Position numbers and translations under genes: made by a program. A DNA stretch of 64,000 bases, taken from contig NZ_JAHCDA010000001.1 of the NCBI RefSeq assembly GCF_018413645.1, positions 806,001 through 870,000 of the forward strand, written 5' to 3'. Source of the stretch: Roseococcus pinisoli (GTDB taxonomy: Bacteria; Pseudomonadota; Alphaproteobacteria; Acetobacterales; Acetobacteraceae). Under the pieces are notes generated by a model. The model was not told where the DNA came from. It worked only from the letters and a program-made list of their open reading frames with translations, and did no database searches. Numbering within the stretch: the stretch's first letter is position 1; every line of letters begins with the position of its first letter. Below, one piece after another: positions 1 to 8,411 of this stretch.

Positions 1-989
1 TCGTCCAGACGCGCGAAGCCGCACGGAAGGGCGTGCAGGCCAAGGCCGAGCTGCATGCGGAGGAGCGCCTGATCTCCGCCCTGACTGGTGAGGCCGCGCA
101 GGGCGACACGAAGCAGAAGTTCCGCAAGATGCTCCGCGAGGGGCAGCTGGAGACGCGGGAGATCGAGATCGAGGTCACCGAGGCGCCGGGCCAGCCCGTC
201 GGCATGATGGACATGCCCGGCATGCCGCCCGGCCAGATGCAGAACATGCAGGAGATGTTCGGCAAGATGTTCGGCGGCCGCGCCAAGCCGCGGAAGATGA
301 CCGTGGCCGCGGCGCGCGAGGCGCTGATCCGCGAGGAGGCCGACAAGCTGCTCGACCAGGAGCAGCTGACCCGTGCCGCCGTGCAGAACGCGGAGAACAA
401 CGGCATCGTCTTCCTCGACGAGATCGACAAGATCGCGCGGTCGAGCGAAGGCGGCGTGCGCGGCGGCGACGTCTCCCGCGAGGGCGTGCAGCGCGACCTG
501 CTGCCGCTCATCGAGGGCACGACGGTCAACACGCGGCACGGCCCGGTGCGGACGGACTACATCCTCTTCATCGCGAGCGGCGCCTTCCACCTCTCCAAGC
601 CGTCGGACCTGCTGCCCGAGCTTCAGGGCCGCCTGCCGATCCGCGTGGAGCTGAAGGCGCTGACCCGCGAGGACTTCCGCCGCATCCTGACCGAGCCCGA
701 GCACTCGCTGCTCAAGCAGGCCAGCGCGCTGATGGGCACCGAGGGGCTGCAGCTCGACTTCACGCCGGGCGCGGTGGATTCCCTGGCCGACCTCGCCGCC
801 GAGATCAACGCGACGGTGGAGAATATCGGCGCGCGCCGGCTCTCGACGGTGCTGGAGCGGCTGCTGGAGGAGATCAGTTTCTCCGCCAGCGACCGCCGCG
901 GCGACGCCGTCACGGTCGATGACGGCATGGTGAAGGACCGGGTGGCGAGCCTGGCCGCCAGCGCGGACCTCTCGCGCTACATCCTGTAA
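1..989 (+). CDS. hslU: HslU, ATPase subunit of the HslUV protease (3' part)
   Basis: The frame is open from the window edge, so only the last 329 or so residues are present. HslU is the AAA+ unfoldase that feeds substrates into the HslV peptidase ring in the cytoplasm. Visible are the Met/Gly-rich part of the I domain, the Walker B segment [11 protein letters not shown], the region [12 protein letters not shown] after it, the sensor 2 region [16 protein letters not shown], and the family C-terminus ending SRYIL, which docks into HslV. The Walker A motif and probably hslV lie upstream of the window. A strong terminator follows 48 bases after the stop, so it is the last gene of its operon. Family assignment is secure. 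Confidence 0.96.
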   Translation, partial: VQTREAARKGVQAKAELHAEERLISALTGEAAQGDTKQKFRKMLREGQLETREIEIEVTEAPGQPVGMMDMPGMPPGQMQNMQEMFGKMFGGRAKPRKMTVAAAREALIREEADKLLDQEQLTRAAVQNAENNGIVFLDEIDKIARSSEGGVRGGDVSREGVQRDLLPLIEGTTVNTRHGPVRTDYILFIASGAFHLSKPSDLLPELQGRLPIRVELKALTREDFRRILTEPEHSLLKQASALMGTEGLQLDFTPGAVDSLADLAAEINATVENIGARRLSTVLERLLEEISFSASDRRGDAVTVDDGMVKDRVASLAASADLSRYIL

Positions 990-1037
990 GGCAGACTTCC
1001 GCCGGCGGCGCCGCAGGGCGCTTCCGGCGCCCCATGG

Positions 1038-1070
1038 GACCGCGATCCGATCGCTCGGACGCGGTCTTTT
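1038..1070 (+). terminator. Rho-independent terminator after hslU
   Basis: A GACCGCG/CGCGGTC stem at 1038-1044 and 1060-1066 encloses a second TCCGA/TCGGA stem with a TCGC loop. A single bulged A separates the two stems, and four T residues follow at 1067-1070. It lies 48 bases after the hslU stop and on the same strand. This is the best intrinsic terminator in the window. Confidence 0.85.
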
Positions 1071-1236
1071 CATGTCCGGGAAACGACTCCAGGCGCGCCC
1101 GGTCCGGGCCGGGAAAGGCCCTCGCGTCCCTCACCGAGGCCGGCCGTGCCGGCGGATCGCCAAATCCCTTCCCCCGGCCCGGTGTCTGGGATATGGGCGA
1201 TTCACTAGGGTTGCAACGAACTGGAGGCAAATGCCC

Positions 1237-2319
1237 ATGAATCGCCGTCTTGTCCTCGGCGCCGCCGCCGCAGCCGCGCCCGCGGCGCTGGCAGCCCCGG
1301 CCCTCGCCCAGTCCATGCCCGAGCTGCGCTGGCGCTTCCAGTCGAGCTTCCCGCGCAACCTCGACGTCCTCTTCGGCACGGCCGAGAAGGTCGCCGCCCG
1401 GGTGGCCGCGCTCACCGAGAACAAGTTCCGCATCCAGGTGGCCCAGGCGGGCGAGATCGTCCCCGGCCTGCAGGTGCTCGACGCGGTGCAGGCCGGCACC
1501 ATCGAGTGCGGCCACACCGCCACTTACTGGTACATCGGCAAGGAGCCGAGCTTCGCCTTCTTCACCGCCATGCCCTTCGGCCTGACCACGCGCCAGATGA
1601 CGGCCTGGCTGCGCCATGGCGGCGGCAACCAGTTCGCCGACCAGCTGCTGTCCGACTACAACTGCGTGGGCATCCCCTGCGGCGACACGGGCGCGCAGAT
1701 GGGCGGCTGGTTCCGCAACGAGATCCGCACCGTGCAGGACGTGCAGGGGCTGAAGTTCCGCATCTCCGGCTTGGCGGGCGAGGTGTTCAAGCGCATGGGC
1801 GCCAACCCCACGCTCGTCGCCCCGGCCGACATCTACCCGGCGCTGGAGCGCGGCACGATCGACGCGACCGAGTTCACCGGCCCGCATGACGACGAGCGCC
1901 TCGGCTTCCACCGCGTCGCCCGCTACTACTACGCGCCCGGCTTCTTCGAGCCCTGCGCGCGGCTGCACATGCTGATCAACAAGCGCTCCTTCGAGGGCCT
2001 GCCCGCCCTCTACAAGGAGGCGCTGACCATCGCCTGCGCCGAGGCCGACAGCGAGATGGTCAGCCGCTACGACCACCTGAATCCGCAGGCGCTGCGCCGC
2101 CTGGTCGCCGCCGGCGCGCAGCTGCGCTTCTACTCGCGCGAGATCCTGCAGCTGGCCTGGCGCTCCAACGAGGCGCTGATGGCCGACCTCGCGAACGGGA
2201 ATCCGCGCTTCAAGACGATCTGGGAGAACTACCGCCCCTATCGCGGCGAGCTCTTCCAGTGGTTCCGCGTGGCCGAGAACAGCTACGACAACTTCGCCTT
2301 CGCCGAAGCGGCCCGGTAG
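1237..2319 (+). CDS. TRAP transporter solute-binding protein (DctP family)
   Basis: This 360-residue periplasmic protein would bind an organic acid for a TRAP transporter. It opens with MNRRLVLG and an alanine-rich stretch ending in ALAQ, which is a Tat-like signal peptide. The mature part has the family features: a start rich in aromatic residues ([10 protein letters not shown]), the segment [22 protein letters not shown], and the conserved region around [21 protein letters not shown] 1237 is chosen over ATG 1231 because GGAGG at 1223-1227 is 9 bases from 1237 and only 3 from 1231. No DctQ or DctM membrane partner is nearby, so it is an orphan here and its ligand cannot be named. Confidence 0.88.
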   Translation: MNRRLVLGAAAAAAPAALAAPALAQSMPELRWRFQSSFPRNLDVLFGTAEKVAARVAALTENKFRIQVAQAGEIVPGLQVLDAVQAGTIECGHTATYWYIGKEPSFAFFTAMPFGLTTRQMTAWLRHGGGNQFADQLLSDYNCVGIPCGDTGAQMGGWFRNEIRTVQDVQGLKFRISGLAGEVFKRMGANPTLVAPADIYPALERGTIDATEFTGPHDDERLGFHRVARYYYAPGFFEPCARLHMLINKRSFEGLPALYKEALTIACAEADSEMVSRYDHLNPQALRRLVAAGAQLRFYSREILQLAWRSNEALMADLANGNPRFKTIWENYRPYRGELFQWFRVAENSYDNFAFAEAAR

Positions 2320-2441
2320 TTTTTCCCTCAGAAGCCAGGCGCCTACGCCGCGCGCCTGGCTTCGCCCCGCCGCTGGACCACCGCCAGCGCCGGCCGGATT
2401 GCCCCTTGCCTGCCGGGGTCTGGCCGGCCAGCCTGCCCGCG

Positions 2442-2966
2442 ATGATCCCTCCGAACTTCACCCGTCGCATCCCGGAAGGCGAGGACCGCGAGCGCCTCGT
2501 CTGCAACGATTGCGGCTATATCGCCTACGAGAATCCCAAGATCGTCGTCGGCAGCGTCGTCTCCGACGAAGGGCGGATCCTGCTCTGCCGCCGGGCCATC
2601 GAGCCCCGCCGGGGCTACTGGACGCTCCCCGCCGGCTACATGGAAATGGGCGAGACGACCGAGGAAGGCGCCCGCCGCGAGGCCTGGGAGGAGGCGCGGG
2701 CGCGGCTTGCATTTGATGGCATTCTCGCCATTTACTCCATTGCAAGAATCGGTCAGGTGCAGATCATCTATCGGGCCCGGCTCGCAGAGCCCGGGTATTC
2801 ACCAGGCCCGGAAAGCCTTGATGTCCGGTTCTTCGCTTGGGGAGATATCCCTTGGGACGACCTTGCCTTTCCTTCCGTCCGCTGGGCCCTCAGGGCATGG
2901 GCCGAAGGCGAAACAGCGATAGCCGGCAATCCGCCGCGGGATCCGCGCGGAATGGATGGCCTCTGA
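2442..2966 (+). CDS. NUDIX hydrolase
   Basis: A 174-residue NUDIX protein, which would hydrolyse a nucleoside diphosphate linked to another group. The Nudix box is complete: [20 protein letters not shown] fits G-x5-E-x7-RE-xx-EE. A short N-terminal region with CNDC resembles half of the zinc ribbon found in the NudC-like subgroup. Just before the box, [16 protein letters not shown] is typical of proteins annotated as ADP-ribose or NADH pyrophosphatases, but the substrate is not determined by sequence. ATG 2442 begins the conserved part. The open frame continues upstream into the solute-binding gene, where it is not protein-like. Its 3' end overlaps the next gene by 70 bases in another frame. 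Confidence 0.88.
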   Translation: MIPPNFTRRIPEGEDRERLVCNDCGYIAYENPKIVVGSVVSDEGRILLCRRAIEPRRGYWTLPAGYMEMGETTEEGARREAWEEARARLAFDGILAIYSIARIGQVQIIYRARLAEPGYSPGPESLDVRFFAWGDIPWDDLAFPSVRWALRAWAEGETAIAGNPPRDPRGMDGL

Positions 2967-3403
2967 CCCTTGGCGCCGCGCTGATCGCGCTTCTGGCGGC
3001 CGTCGGCGCGCCTTCCGCTTCCGCCCAGGCCGTCAACACGCAGGTCCGCGCGGAGGAGCCTCGTCCCGCGCCGCAGGCCCGGCCCCGGCCGCGCCCGACC
3101 GCCCCGCGCGACCGCGCCTATATGGATGGCGGCGTGCCCTCCTCGCCCGGCTTCAGCGGCTTCGGCACCACCAGGACCGCCCCGGCGCCGCAGGCCGAGC
3201 TCGCCCCGCGGCCCAATAACGACCTCGAATACCGTCCTTCCGCGCAGGATCCGCCGGACGTCGCGACGATCAGCCCGACGCTCATCAACCCGTCCCTGCC
3301 GGGACGCGGGGCGGTCTCGCATGGTGCGGTCAACCAGCGCGAGCAGCGCTTCCTCGACAATCCCGCCGCGGGCGCGCGCTTCAGCGTCCCGATGAACTGG
3401 TAG
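2897..3403 (+). CDS. Exported proline-rich protein of unknown function
   Basis: The frame encodes 168 residues. A basic N-terminus (MGRRRNS) is followed by a hydrophobic core ([16 protein letters not shown]) and an ASA-QA signal peptidase I site. The mature protein is rich in proline, arginine and alanine, with [14 protein letters not shown] and repeated PAP segments, and has no domain I recognise. The start lies inside the NUDIX gene, giving a 70-base overlap. The signal peptide and codon use make the frame credible. The next gene also encodes a small secreted protein, so the two may act together in the envelope, but that is inference. Confidence 0.62.
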   Translation: MGRRRNSDSRQSAAGSARNGWPLTLGAALIALLAAVGAPSASAQAVNTQVRAEEPRPAPQARPRPRPTAPRDRAYMDGGVPSSPGFSGFGTTRTAPAPQAELAPRPNNDLEYRPSAQDPPDVATISPTLINPSLPGRGAVSHGAVNQREQRFLDNPAAGARFSVPMNW

Positions 3404-3494
3404 CCGCCTCTCGCCCCGGCCGGCGCCATGGGCTATGGCTCGCGCGTCTGGGCGATCCCCGCCGATGATCCTGAGCCCTGGAGGAAGACCGACG

Positions 3495-4166
3495 ATGCGC
3501 AGCACGGCATGGATGGCCCTCTCGGCCGTCGCTCTTCTCGCGGCCACCGCCCCCTCCGCCTTCGCCCAGGGCATGCTCGGCCGCGGCGGCGCCGCCGTCC
3601 GCCCGCCGGCAGACCAGCGTCCGCGCGAGCCGGCGCCCGCCCTGCCCGGCGTGGCCGCCCAGCGCGGCATCGCGCCGATCCCGGCGGAGACCTCGCCCTC
3701 GGCCATGAATCCGAATGACGCGCTCTTCGATGGCATCGCCCGCGGCGACATCCAGACCGTGCGCGACGCGGTGGCGCGCGGCGCCGACGTGAATGCGCGC
3801 AATGCCCTGGGCCTCACGGCGGTCGATTCCGCCGTGGACCGCGGGCGGCCCGAGATCATGTTCTACCTCTTGTCGATGCGCAGCACGGCCAGCGCGCCGC
3901 CCCCGCCGCCCGAGCGTGCGGCGCCGGACGCCCGGGCCCAGCGCGCCGCCGCGGCCGCCGCAGCCGCCGCCGCGCGCGCCCGTCCGGCACAGGGCTCCGC
4001 GCCCACCGCCTCCACCGGCGGTACCGCCCGCCTTCCGCAGCTGTGGCAGGCCAATGGCGGCGCGCCGCAGCCCTCCATCGGCTTCCTGGGCTTCGATGCG
4101 GGCACGCCCGCCGGTGCCTCGCGGCCGACCGCGGCCGCCGCTACCGCCCGCCGCAACCGGGGCTGA
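3495..4166 (+). CDS. Exported ankyrin-repeat protein
   Basis: A 223-residue protein with a signal peptide (MRSTAWMALSAVALLAATAP, then SAFAQ) places it in the periplasm or outside. Residues about 75-130 carry ankyrin-like helices: NDALFDGIARGDIQTVRDAV, then ARGADVNARNALGLTAVDSA, then VDRGRPEIMFYLL. That is two recognisable units, fewer than usual, followed by an Ala/Pro-rich low-complexity tail. Ankyrin units mediate protein contacts, and the partner is unknown. GAGGAAG at 3481-3487 supports ATG 3495. It converges with the aldehyde dehydrogenase gene across a hairpin 4 bases after the stop. Confidence 0.7.
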   Translation: MRSTAWMALSAVALLAATAPSAFAQGMLGRGGAAVRPPADQRPREPAPALPGVAAQRGIAPIPAETSPSAMNPNDALFDGIARGDIQTVRDAVARGADVNARNALGLTAVDSAVDRGRPEIMFYLLSMRSTASAPPPPPERAAPDARAQRAAAAAAAAAARARPAQGSAPTASTGGTARLPQLWQANGGAPQPSIGFLGFDAGTPAGASRPTAAAATARRNRG

Positions 4167-4169
4167 TCT

Positions 4170-4190
4170 CCAGGGCCTCTCAGGCCCTGG
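4170..4190. terminator. Hairpin between convergent genes
   Basis: CCAGGGCCT and AGGCCCTGG form a perfect 9-base stem with a CTC loop, between the stops of the ankyrin gene (+) and the aldehyde dehydrogenase gene (-). There is only a weak ATTT on the plus side and no T-run on the minus side. It could terminate both operons, with plus-strand termination more likely. Confidence 0.55.
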
Positions 4191-4202
4191 ATTTCGCACG
4201 AA

Positions 4203-5525
4203 CTATCGCACGAGCCAGCGCGCCAGCCGCCGCGCCATGTCCGAACGCGGCCGGTCGAGCATGCGCGACAGGCTCCAGCCACCGTGCCGTACCCGCGCGC
4301 GCAGATTGCTGAATTCGCGGAAGCCCGCCTCGCCGTTGCGTCGCCCGAAGCCGGATTCGCCCACGCCGCCGAAGGGCAGGCCGGGAAGGGCCGCGTAGTC
4401 CAGCGCCCGGCCGGTCAGCAGCGCGCCTGATTTGGTCGAGGCGGCGATGGTCTTCTCCTCCGCGGGCGTCGCGCCGAAGGCATAGATCGCCAGCGGATGC
4501 GGCCTCGCCCGGATCCAGGCGAGGGCGGCGCTCAGGTCGCGGCATTCCTCCATGGCCAGGAGCGGCCCGAAGATCTCCTCCTCCGCCAGGGCGCCGGCCG
4601 AGGGCACCAGCCCGATGGCATCGGGCCCCGGCCCGGTCCAGACGATGGTGACGCCCGCGCCCAGCCGCTCCAGCCGCGCGCGCTGCGCCGCGTCGATGAC
4701 GGAGGTGCCGGTGTCCGGGATGCCGGCCGCCTGGGCCGCGCGGAGGAAGTCGGCGGCGCTGTGGCCGACCAGCAGCACCGTATCGGGGGCGACGCAGGTT
4801 TGGCCGGCATTCACCGATTTCGCGGCCAGGATGTCGCGCGCGGCACGGTCCAGCTTCGCGTCGGGCAGGACCAGGGCAGGGCACTTGCCGCCGAGTTCGA
4901 GGGTCAGGGGCGTCAGGTGCTCGGCCGCCGCGCGCATGACCTTGCGGCCGGTAGCGGTGCCGCCGGTGAAGACGAGGTGGTCCCAGGGCTGGGCCGCGAA
5001 ATCGGCCGCCACCTCGGGCCCGCCCTGCACCACGGCGGCCATGCCCGGCCCCAGCGCCTCGGTGGCGATCTCCTCGATCAGGGCGGCGATGCGGGGTGCC
5101 GCCTCCGACGGCTTGAGCACGACGCGGTTGCCCGCCGCCAGCGCATCGATGGCCGGCAGCAGGGCCAGCTGCAGCGGGTAGTTCCATGGCGCCATGATGC
5201 CGACGACGCCTTTGGGCACGCATTCCGTCCAGGCACGAGCCGGCAGGAAGGGCAGGGACACCGCGACGGACGCCGGCCGCGCCCAGTCGCGCAGCCATCG
5301 GCGCGAATGCGCGGCCGCCTCGGCGACCAGCAGGACATCCGCCAGCAGGGTGTCGGTGCGATCGCGGCCGCCGAAATCGGCATGGGCCGCCTCGGCGATG
5401 GCATCGGCCCGGCGGATCACCGAGCGGCGCAGGGCGGCAAGAAGCGCGCGGCGCCGTGCCAGGCCGGGCGCGCCGTCCGCAACCTCGAAGGCACGAAGGC
5501 CGGCCAGCGCCTCCGCGGGGGTCAT
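4203..5525 (-). CDS. Aldehyde dehydrogenase, probable C30 carotenoid aldehyde dehydrogenase
   Basis: This 440-residue NAD(P)-dependent aldehyde dehydrogenase belongs to the short class 3-like group that includes coniferyl aldehyde dehydrogenases and staphylococcal diaponeurosporenal dehydrogenase. Motifs are in order: APWNYPLQL, the NAD site FTGGTATGRKVM, the general base in LELGGKCP, the catalytic cysteine in NAGQTCVAPD, EEIFGP, and LPFGGVGESGFGR near the end. It is the last gene of the carotenoid operon, starting 7 bases after the hpnE stop. There it would oxidise the terminal aldehyde made by CrtP to a carboxylic acid. The enzyme family is certain; the carotenoid substrate is inferred from context. 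Confidence 0.85.
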   Translation of the reverse strand: MTPAEALAGLRAFEVADGAPGLARRRALLAALRRSVIRRADAIAEAAHADFGGRDRTDTLLADVLLVAEAAAHSRRWLRDWARPASVAVSLPFLPARAWTECVPKGVVGIMAPWNYPLQLALLPAIDALAAGNRVVLKPSEAAPRIAALIEEIATEALGPGMAAVVQGGPEVAADFAAQPWDHLVFTGGTATGRKVMRAAAEHLTPLTLELGGKCPALVLPDAKLDRAARDILAAKSVNAGQTCVAPDTVLLVGHSAADFLRAAQAAGIPDTGTSVIDAAQRARLERLGAGVTIVWTGPGPDAIGLVPSAGALAEEEIFGPLLAMEECRDLSAALAWIRARPHPLAIYAFGATPAEEKTIAASTKSGALLTGRALDYAALPGLPFGGVGESGFGRRNGEAGFREFSNLRARVRHGGWSLSRMLDRPRSDMARRLARWLVR

Positions 5526-5532
5526 CCCCCGC

Positions 5533-6789
5533 TCATCCGGAGATCGCCCGGGCCGCGGCGGCGCCCGAGAGGATGGCCGCCTCGATGGTCGCCGGCAGGT
5601 CGGGCCAGGTCCAGTCGCCGGCCAGCGCCAGATTGGCCAGCGGCATCCGCGGCGGCCGGGGAACCTGCCCGACGCGATGGCGCGGCGTGGCGCGGCGCTC
5701 CTTCACGACGCGGCAGGGCGGCGGTGCCTCCGGCCAGTCGCCCGCCACCCCGAAGGCGCGCACGGCCTCGAGGATCTCGGCCCAGGCGCGCGGGGCGAGG
5801 GCGCCCACCTCCTGATCGGCCTCGGCATCGCCCGCGCTGACCGTGACGGCGAGGCCGCCGGGGCGGATCAGCACCCATTGGCACAGCGCGCCAACCAGGC
5901 CGAGGAAGCGCACGGGCCCCGGCGAGGTGATGGCGAAATGCAGATTCACGATCGGCGCATGCGCCTCGGGCACCGGCAGCTCGGGCAGCAGCCGCTGCGC
6001 CTCCCAGGGCGGCAGGGCCAGGACCACGCGGTCGTCCGGTCCGAGCGCGGTCTCGTGGTCCTGGAAGACGAGGGCGGTGGCGCGCCGGCCGTCCCGCGCG
6101 ATCTCGCGCAGGCGATGGCCCGGCCGGTAGGCCGCGCCCGCCAGCTCCAGCGCCGCCAGCGCCGGCTCCACGAGGTCCGGGCCCAGGCCGCGCCGCGCCA
6201 CCAGGAGGCGCGTGGCGCCGGGCGCGCCGAGGCGGCGTAGCACCTGGCCCAGCCGCAGGGACGAGGCCTCGGCGGTGGGGGTGTTCAGCGCGGCGATGAC
6301 CAGCGGGTCCACGAAACCGCGCAGGAAGGCGGGGTGCCGCTGCATCGCCTCCGCGACCGTGCGGTCCTCGCCGCGCAGGGCCATGCCGGCCATGGCGAGG
6401 ACGGCCCCGGCCGTGACGCCGGCGGGCCGGCGGGCGGCCTGCCACCAGCCGAAGGGCGACAGCGAGACCAGCCGCGCGGAATGATCCGCCACATCCAGCA
6501 CGGGCAGCCCGCCCGGCTCCGGCTCCAGCCAGAACTGGCGCGCGCCGATGGCGTCGAGGAAGCCGAGCGCCGCCCGGTTGGCGCCGATCAGCGCATGGGT
6601 GCCGTTATCCGTGCCGTCGGGCAGGGCGCGGGCGCGGCCGCCGGCACCGGGCGTGGATTCGTGCAGCGTGACGAGGCGCCCCTGCAACGCCAGCGCATGG
6701 GCGGCAGCGAGGCCGGCAAGGCCCGCGCCCACCACATGCGTCACGCCGACACCCGGCCGCACGGGCGCGTCGGGGAAGGCGGCCGTCAT
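5533..6789 (-). CDS. hpnE: HpnE, hydroxysqualene dehydroxylase
   Basis: A 418-residue FAD-dependent amine-oxidase-fold protein. In the HpnCDE route it reduces hydroxysqualene to squalene. The dinucleotide-binding motif VVGAGLAGLAAAHALALQG is near residue 20, followed by the family segment GGRARAL and GTDNGTHALIGAN. The C-terminal FAD motif is LALAGDWTWPDLPATIEAAI. ATG 6789 overlaps the stop of the HpnC-HpnD fusion gene by 4 bases (ATGA), so the three squalene activities are translationally coupled. The family also contains carotene desaturases, but the position next to HpnC/D and the short length fit HpnE. Confidence 0.88.
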   Translation of the reverse strand: MTAAFPDAPVRPGVGVTHVVGAGLAGLAAAHALALQGRLVTLHESTPGAGGRARALPDGTDNGTHALIGANRAALGFLDAIGARQFWLEPEPGGLPVLDVADHSARLVSLSPFGWWQAARRPAGVTAGAVLAMAGMALRGEDRTVAEAMQRHPAFLRGFVDPLVIAALNTPTAEASSLRLGQVLRRLGAPGATRLLVARRGLGPDLVEPALAALELAGAAYRPGHRLREIARDGRRATALVFQDHETALGPDDRVVLALPPWEAQRLLPELPVPEAHAPIVNLHFAITSPGPVRFLGLVGALCQWVLIRPGGLAVTVSAGDAEADQEVGALAPRAWAEILEAVRAFGVAGDWPEAPPPCRVVKERRATPRHRVGQVPRPPRMPLANLALAGDWTWPDLPATIEAAILSGAAAARAISG

Positions 6790-8411
6790 CGCCCCGTGAC
6801 CGCGAAGACGGCCATGCGCAGCTTCTCGCCCTTGGTCAGGCGGGCGCGGACGCGCGGCAGCGACCAGCCGCGCGCCAACATGTGGTCGAGGATGCGGCGA
6901 TAGCCCCACATCATCACGCGCGCCGGGCGCAGTGCCTCGGTGTCGTAACGGGGCAGCATCGCCTCGGCCTGGAGGTAGCCGGCGGCGGCGCGCGCGGCGA
7001 TCTCGCGGCAGATGCCGGCGAAGGCCGGGTGCGACACGATGGACTTGGCCGGCCCGTCCGGGATGCCGGCCTTGGCCAGCACGCTGAGCGGGACATAGAC
7101 GCGGTCGCGCACCGCATCCTCGTCCACGTCGCGCAGGATATTGGTCAGCTGGAAGGTGTGGCCCAGCGCCAGGCCCCATCCCTCGGCCTTGGGCTCGCCG
7201 AAGATGCGCACGCTCATCGCCCCCACGCTGCCCGCCACGCGCCGGCAGTAGAGGTCGAGCGCCGCCTCGTCGGGCAGGCGCACGCGGTCGCCCGCATCGG
7301 TCTCCATGCCCGCGATCATGGCGTCGCATTCCGCATAGGGGATGTCGAAGGCCGCGCGCGCCCACGCGAGCTCGCGCGACAGGGCGCAGTCCGGATGATC
7401 GAGCTTGGCGCGCCAGCCGGCCAGGAGGCGGCGCTTCTCCGCCTCGGGCATCCGGCCGTCGGCGATGTCGTCCACCACGCGGCAGAAGGCATAGACCGCC
7501 CAGAGGGCCCGGCGGCGGTCGCCCTTCAGCGTCGCCATGCCGCGCGCGAAGGAGGAGCCGGCCCGCTGCACGCGCTCGGCAACGATCACGGCGTCGGAGC
7601 GCGCCGGGAGGACGGCCGCCAGGGCCTCGCGCGCGAAGTCGGCCTTGCCCAGGGCGACGCGGCCCAGCACCGGGTCCGCCTGACGCAGCTTCGCCAGCAG
7701 CCGCCGGGCGAGGCCCGTGGTCATGAGGGATTGCAGGCGCAGGCGGCGCGAGGCCACGAGGCGGGGCAGGGCGGCCGCGCGGTCGAGCTGGTCCTCCACG
7801 CGGTCCAGCGCCGCGTCCAGGATCTCGCGGCGGCGCGCATTGCCGGGCTCGAAGAAAGCTTCCTCACCGCCGGCCAGGGCGAGCCAGGATTGCGGCAGGT
7901 AGACGCGATCGAGCTCGGCGCGGTCGGAGACGAGGTCCTGCAGGTGGTTCAGCACCTGCAGCGCGGTGCAGAGGCCGTCGGCCGCGTGCCGGGCCTCGTC
8001 GGAATCGGTGCCGTGCAGGCGCAGCAGCATCCGGCCCACCGGATCGGCACTGCGCGTGCAGTAATCCTCGAGGTCGGTCCATTCGGCGTAGCGCGCCTGT
8101 TCCGAATCCTGCCGGAAGGCACTCAGCAGCCACCGGGCCTCCTCGGTGCCGACCTTCTGGCGGTGCAGCGCGGCGGCGACCTCCAGCGTCGTGGCCGGAT
8201 CGTCCAGCGCGGCCTCCATGGCGTCGAGGCGCGCCAGCTTCTCCGCGGGCGAGAGGCTCGAGCTGTCGGCGATGTCGTCGGCCGTGCGGGCGAAGCGATA
8301 GAAGGCCATCACCTGGGCGCGCACGGGCTTCGCCAGGATCAGCGAGGCGGTCGGGAAGTTTTCCGTGTCATGGTCCCGGTGCGGAGCTTCCGGGGCAGCC
8401 AGGTCATTCAT
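6786..8411 (-). CDS. hpnCD: Fused HpnC-HpnD: hydroxysqualene synthase and presqualene diphosphate synthase
   Basis: One uninterrupted 541-residue frame holds two complete trans-isoprenyl synthase domains. The first half (about 1-265) is HpnC-like: ENFPTASLILAKPVRAQVMA, the first aspartate motif TADDIAD, and the second region LNHLQDLVSDRAELDRVYLP. The second half (about 270-541) is HpnD-like: VQRAGSSFARGMATLKGDRR, VVDDIADG, and LTNILRDVDEDAVRDRVYVP. HpnD condenses two farnesyl diphosphates to presqualene diphosphate and HpnC converts it to hydroxysqualene. These are normally separate proteins of roughly 280 residues each. The start and stop overlap the glycosyltransferase and hpnE genes by 4 bases each. 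I see no stop codon or frame change in the linker. Confidence 0.9.
   Translation of the reverse strand: MNDLAAPEAPHRDHDTENFPTASLILAKPVRAQVMAFYRFARTADDIADSSSLSPAEKLARLDAMEAALDDPATTLEVAAALHRQKVGTEEARWLLSAFRQDSEQARYAEWTDLEDYCTRSADPVGRMLLRLHGTDSDEARHAADGLCTALQVLNHLQDLVSDRAELDRVYLPQSWLALAGGEEAFFEPGNARRREILDAALDRVEDQLDRAAALPRLVASRRLRLQSLMTTGLARRLLAKLRQADPVLGRVALGKADFAREALAAVLPARSDAVIVAERVQRAGSSFARGMATLKGDRRRALWAVYAFCRVVDDIADGRMPEAEKRRLLAGWRAKLDHPDCALSRELAWARAAFDIPYAECDAMIAGMETDAGDRVRLPDEAALDLYCRRVAGSVGAMSVRIFGEPKAEGWGLALGHTFQLTNILRDVDEDAVRDRVYVPLSVLAKAGIPDGPAKSIVSHPAFAGICREIAARAAAGYLQAEAMLPRYDTEALRPARVMMWGYRRILDHMLARGWSLPRVRARLTKGEKLRMAVFAVTGR

Noticed and set aside
4170-4190. A transposon end or attachment site.
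   Set aside because: It is a single short inverted repeat between convergent genes with no transposase and no second copy seen; a terminator is a simpler reading.
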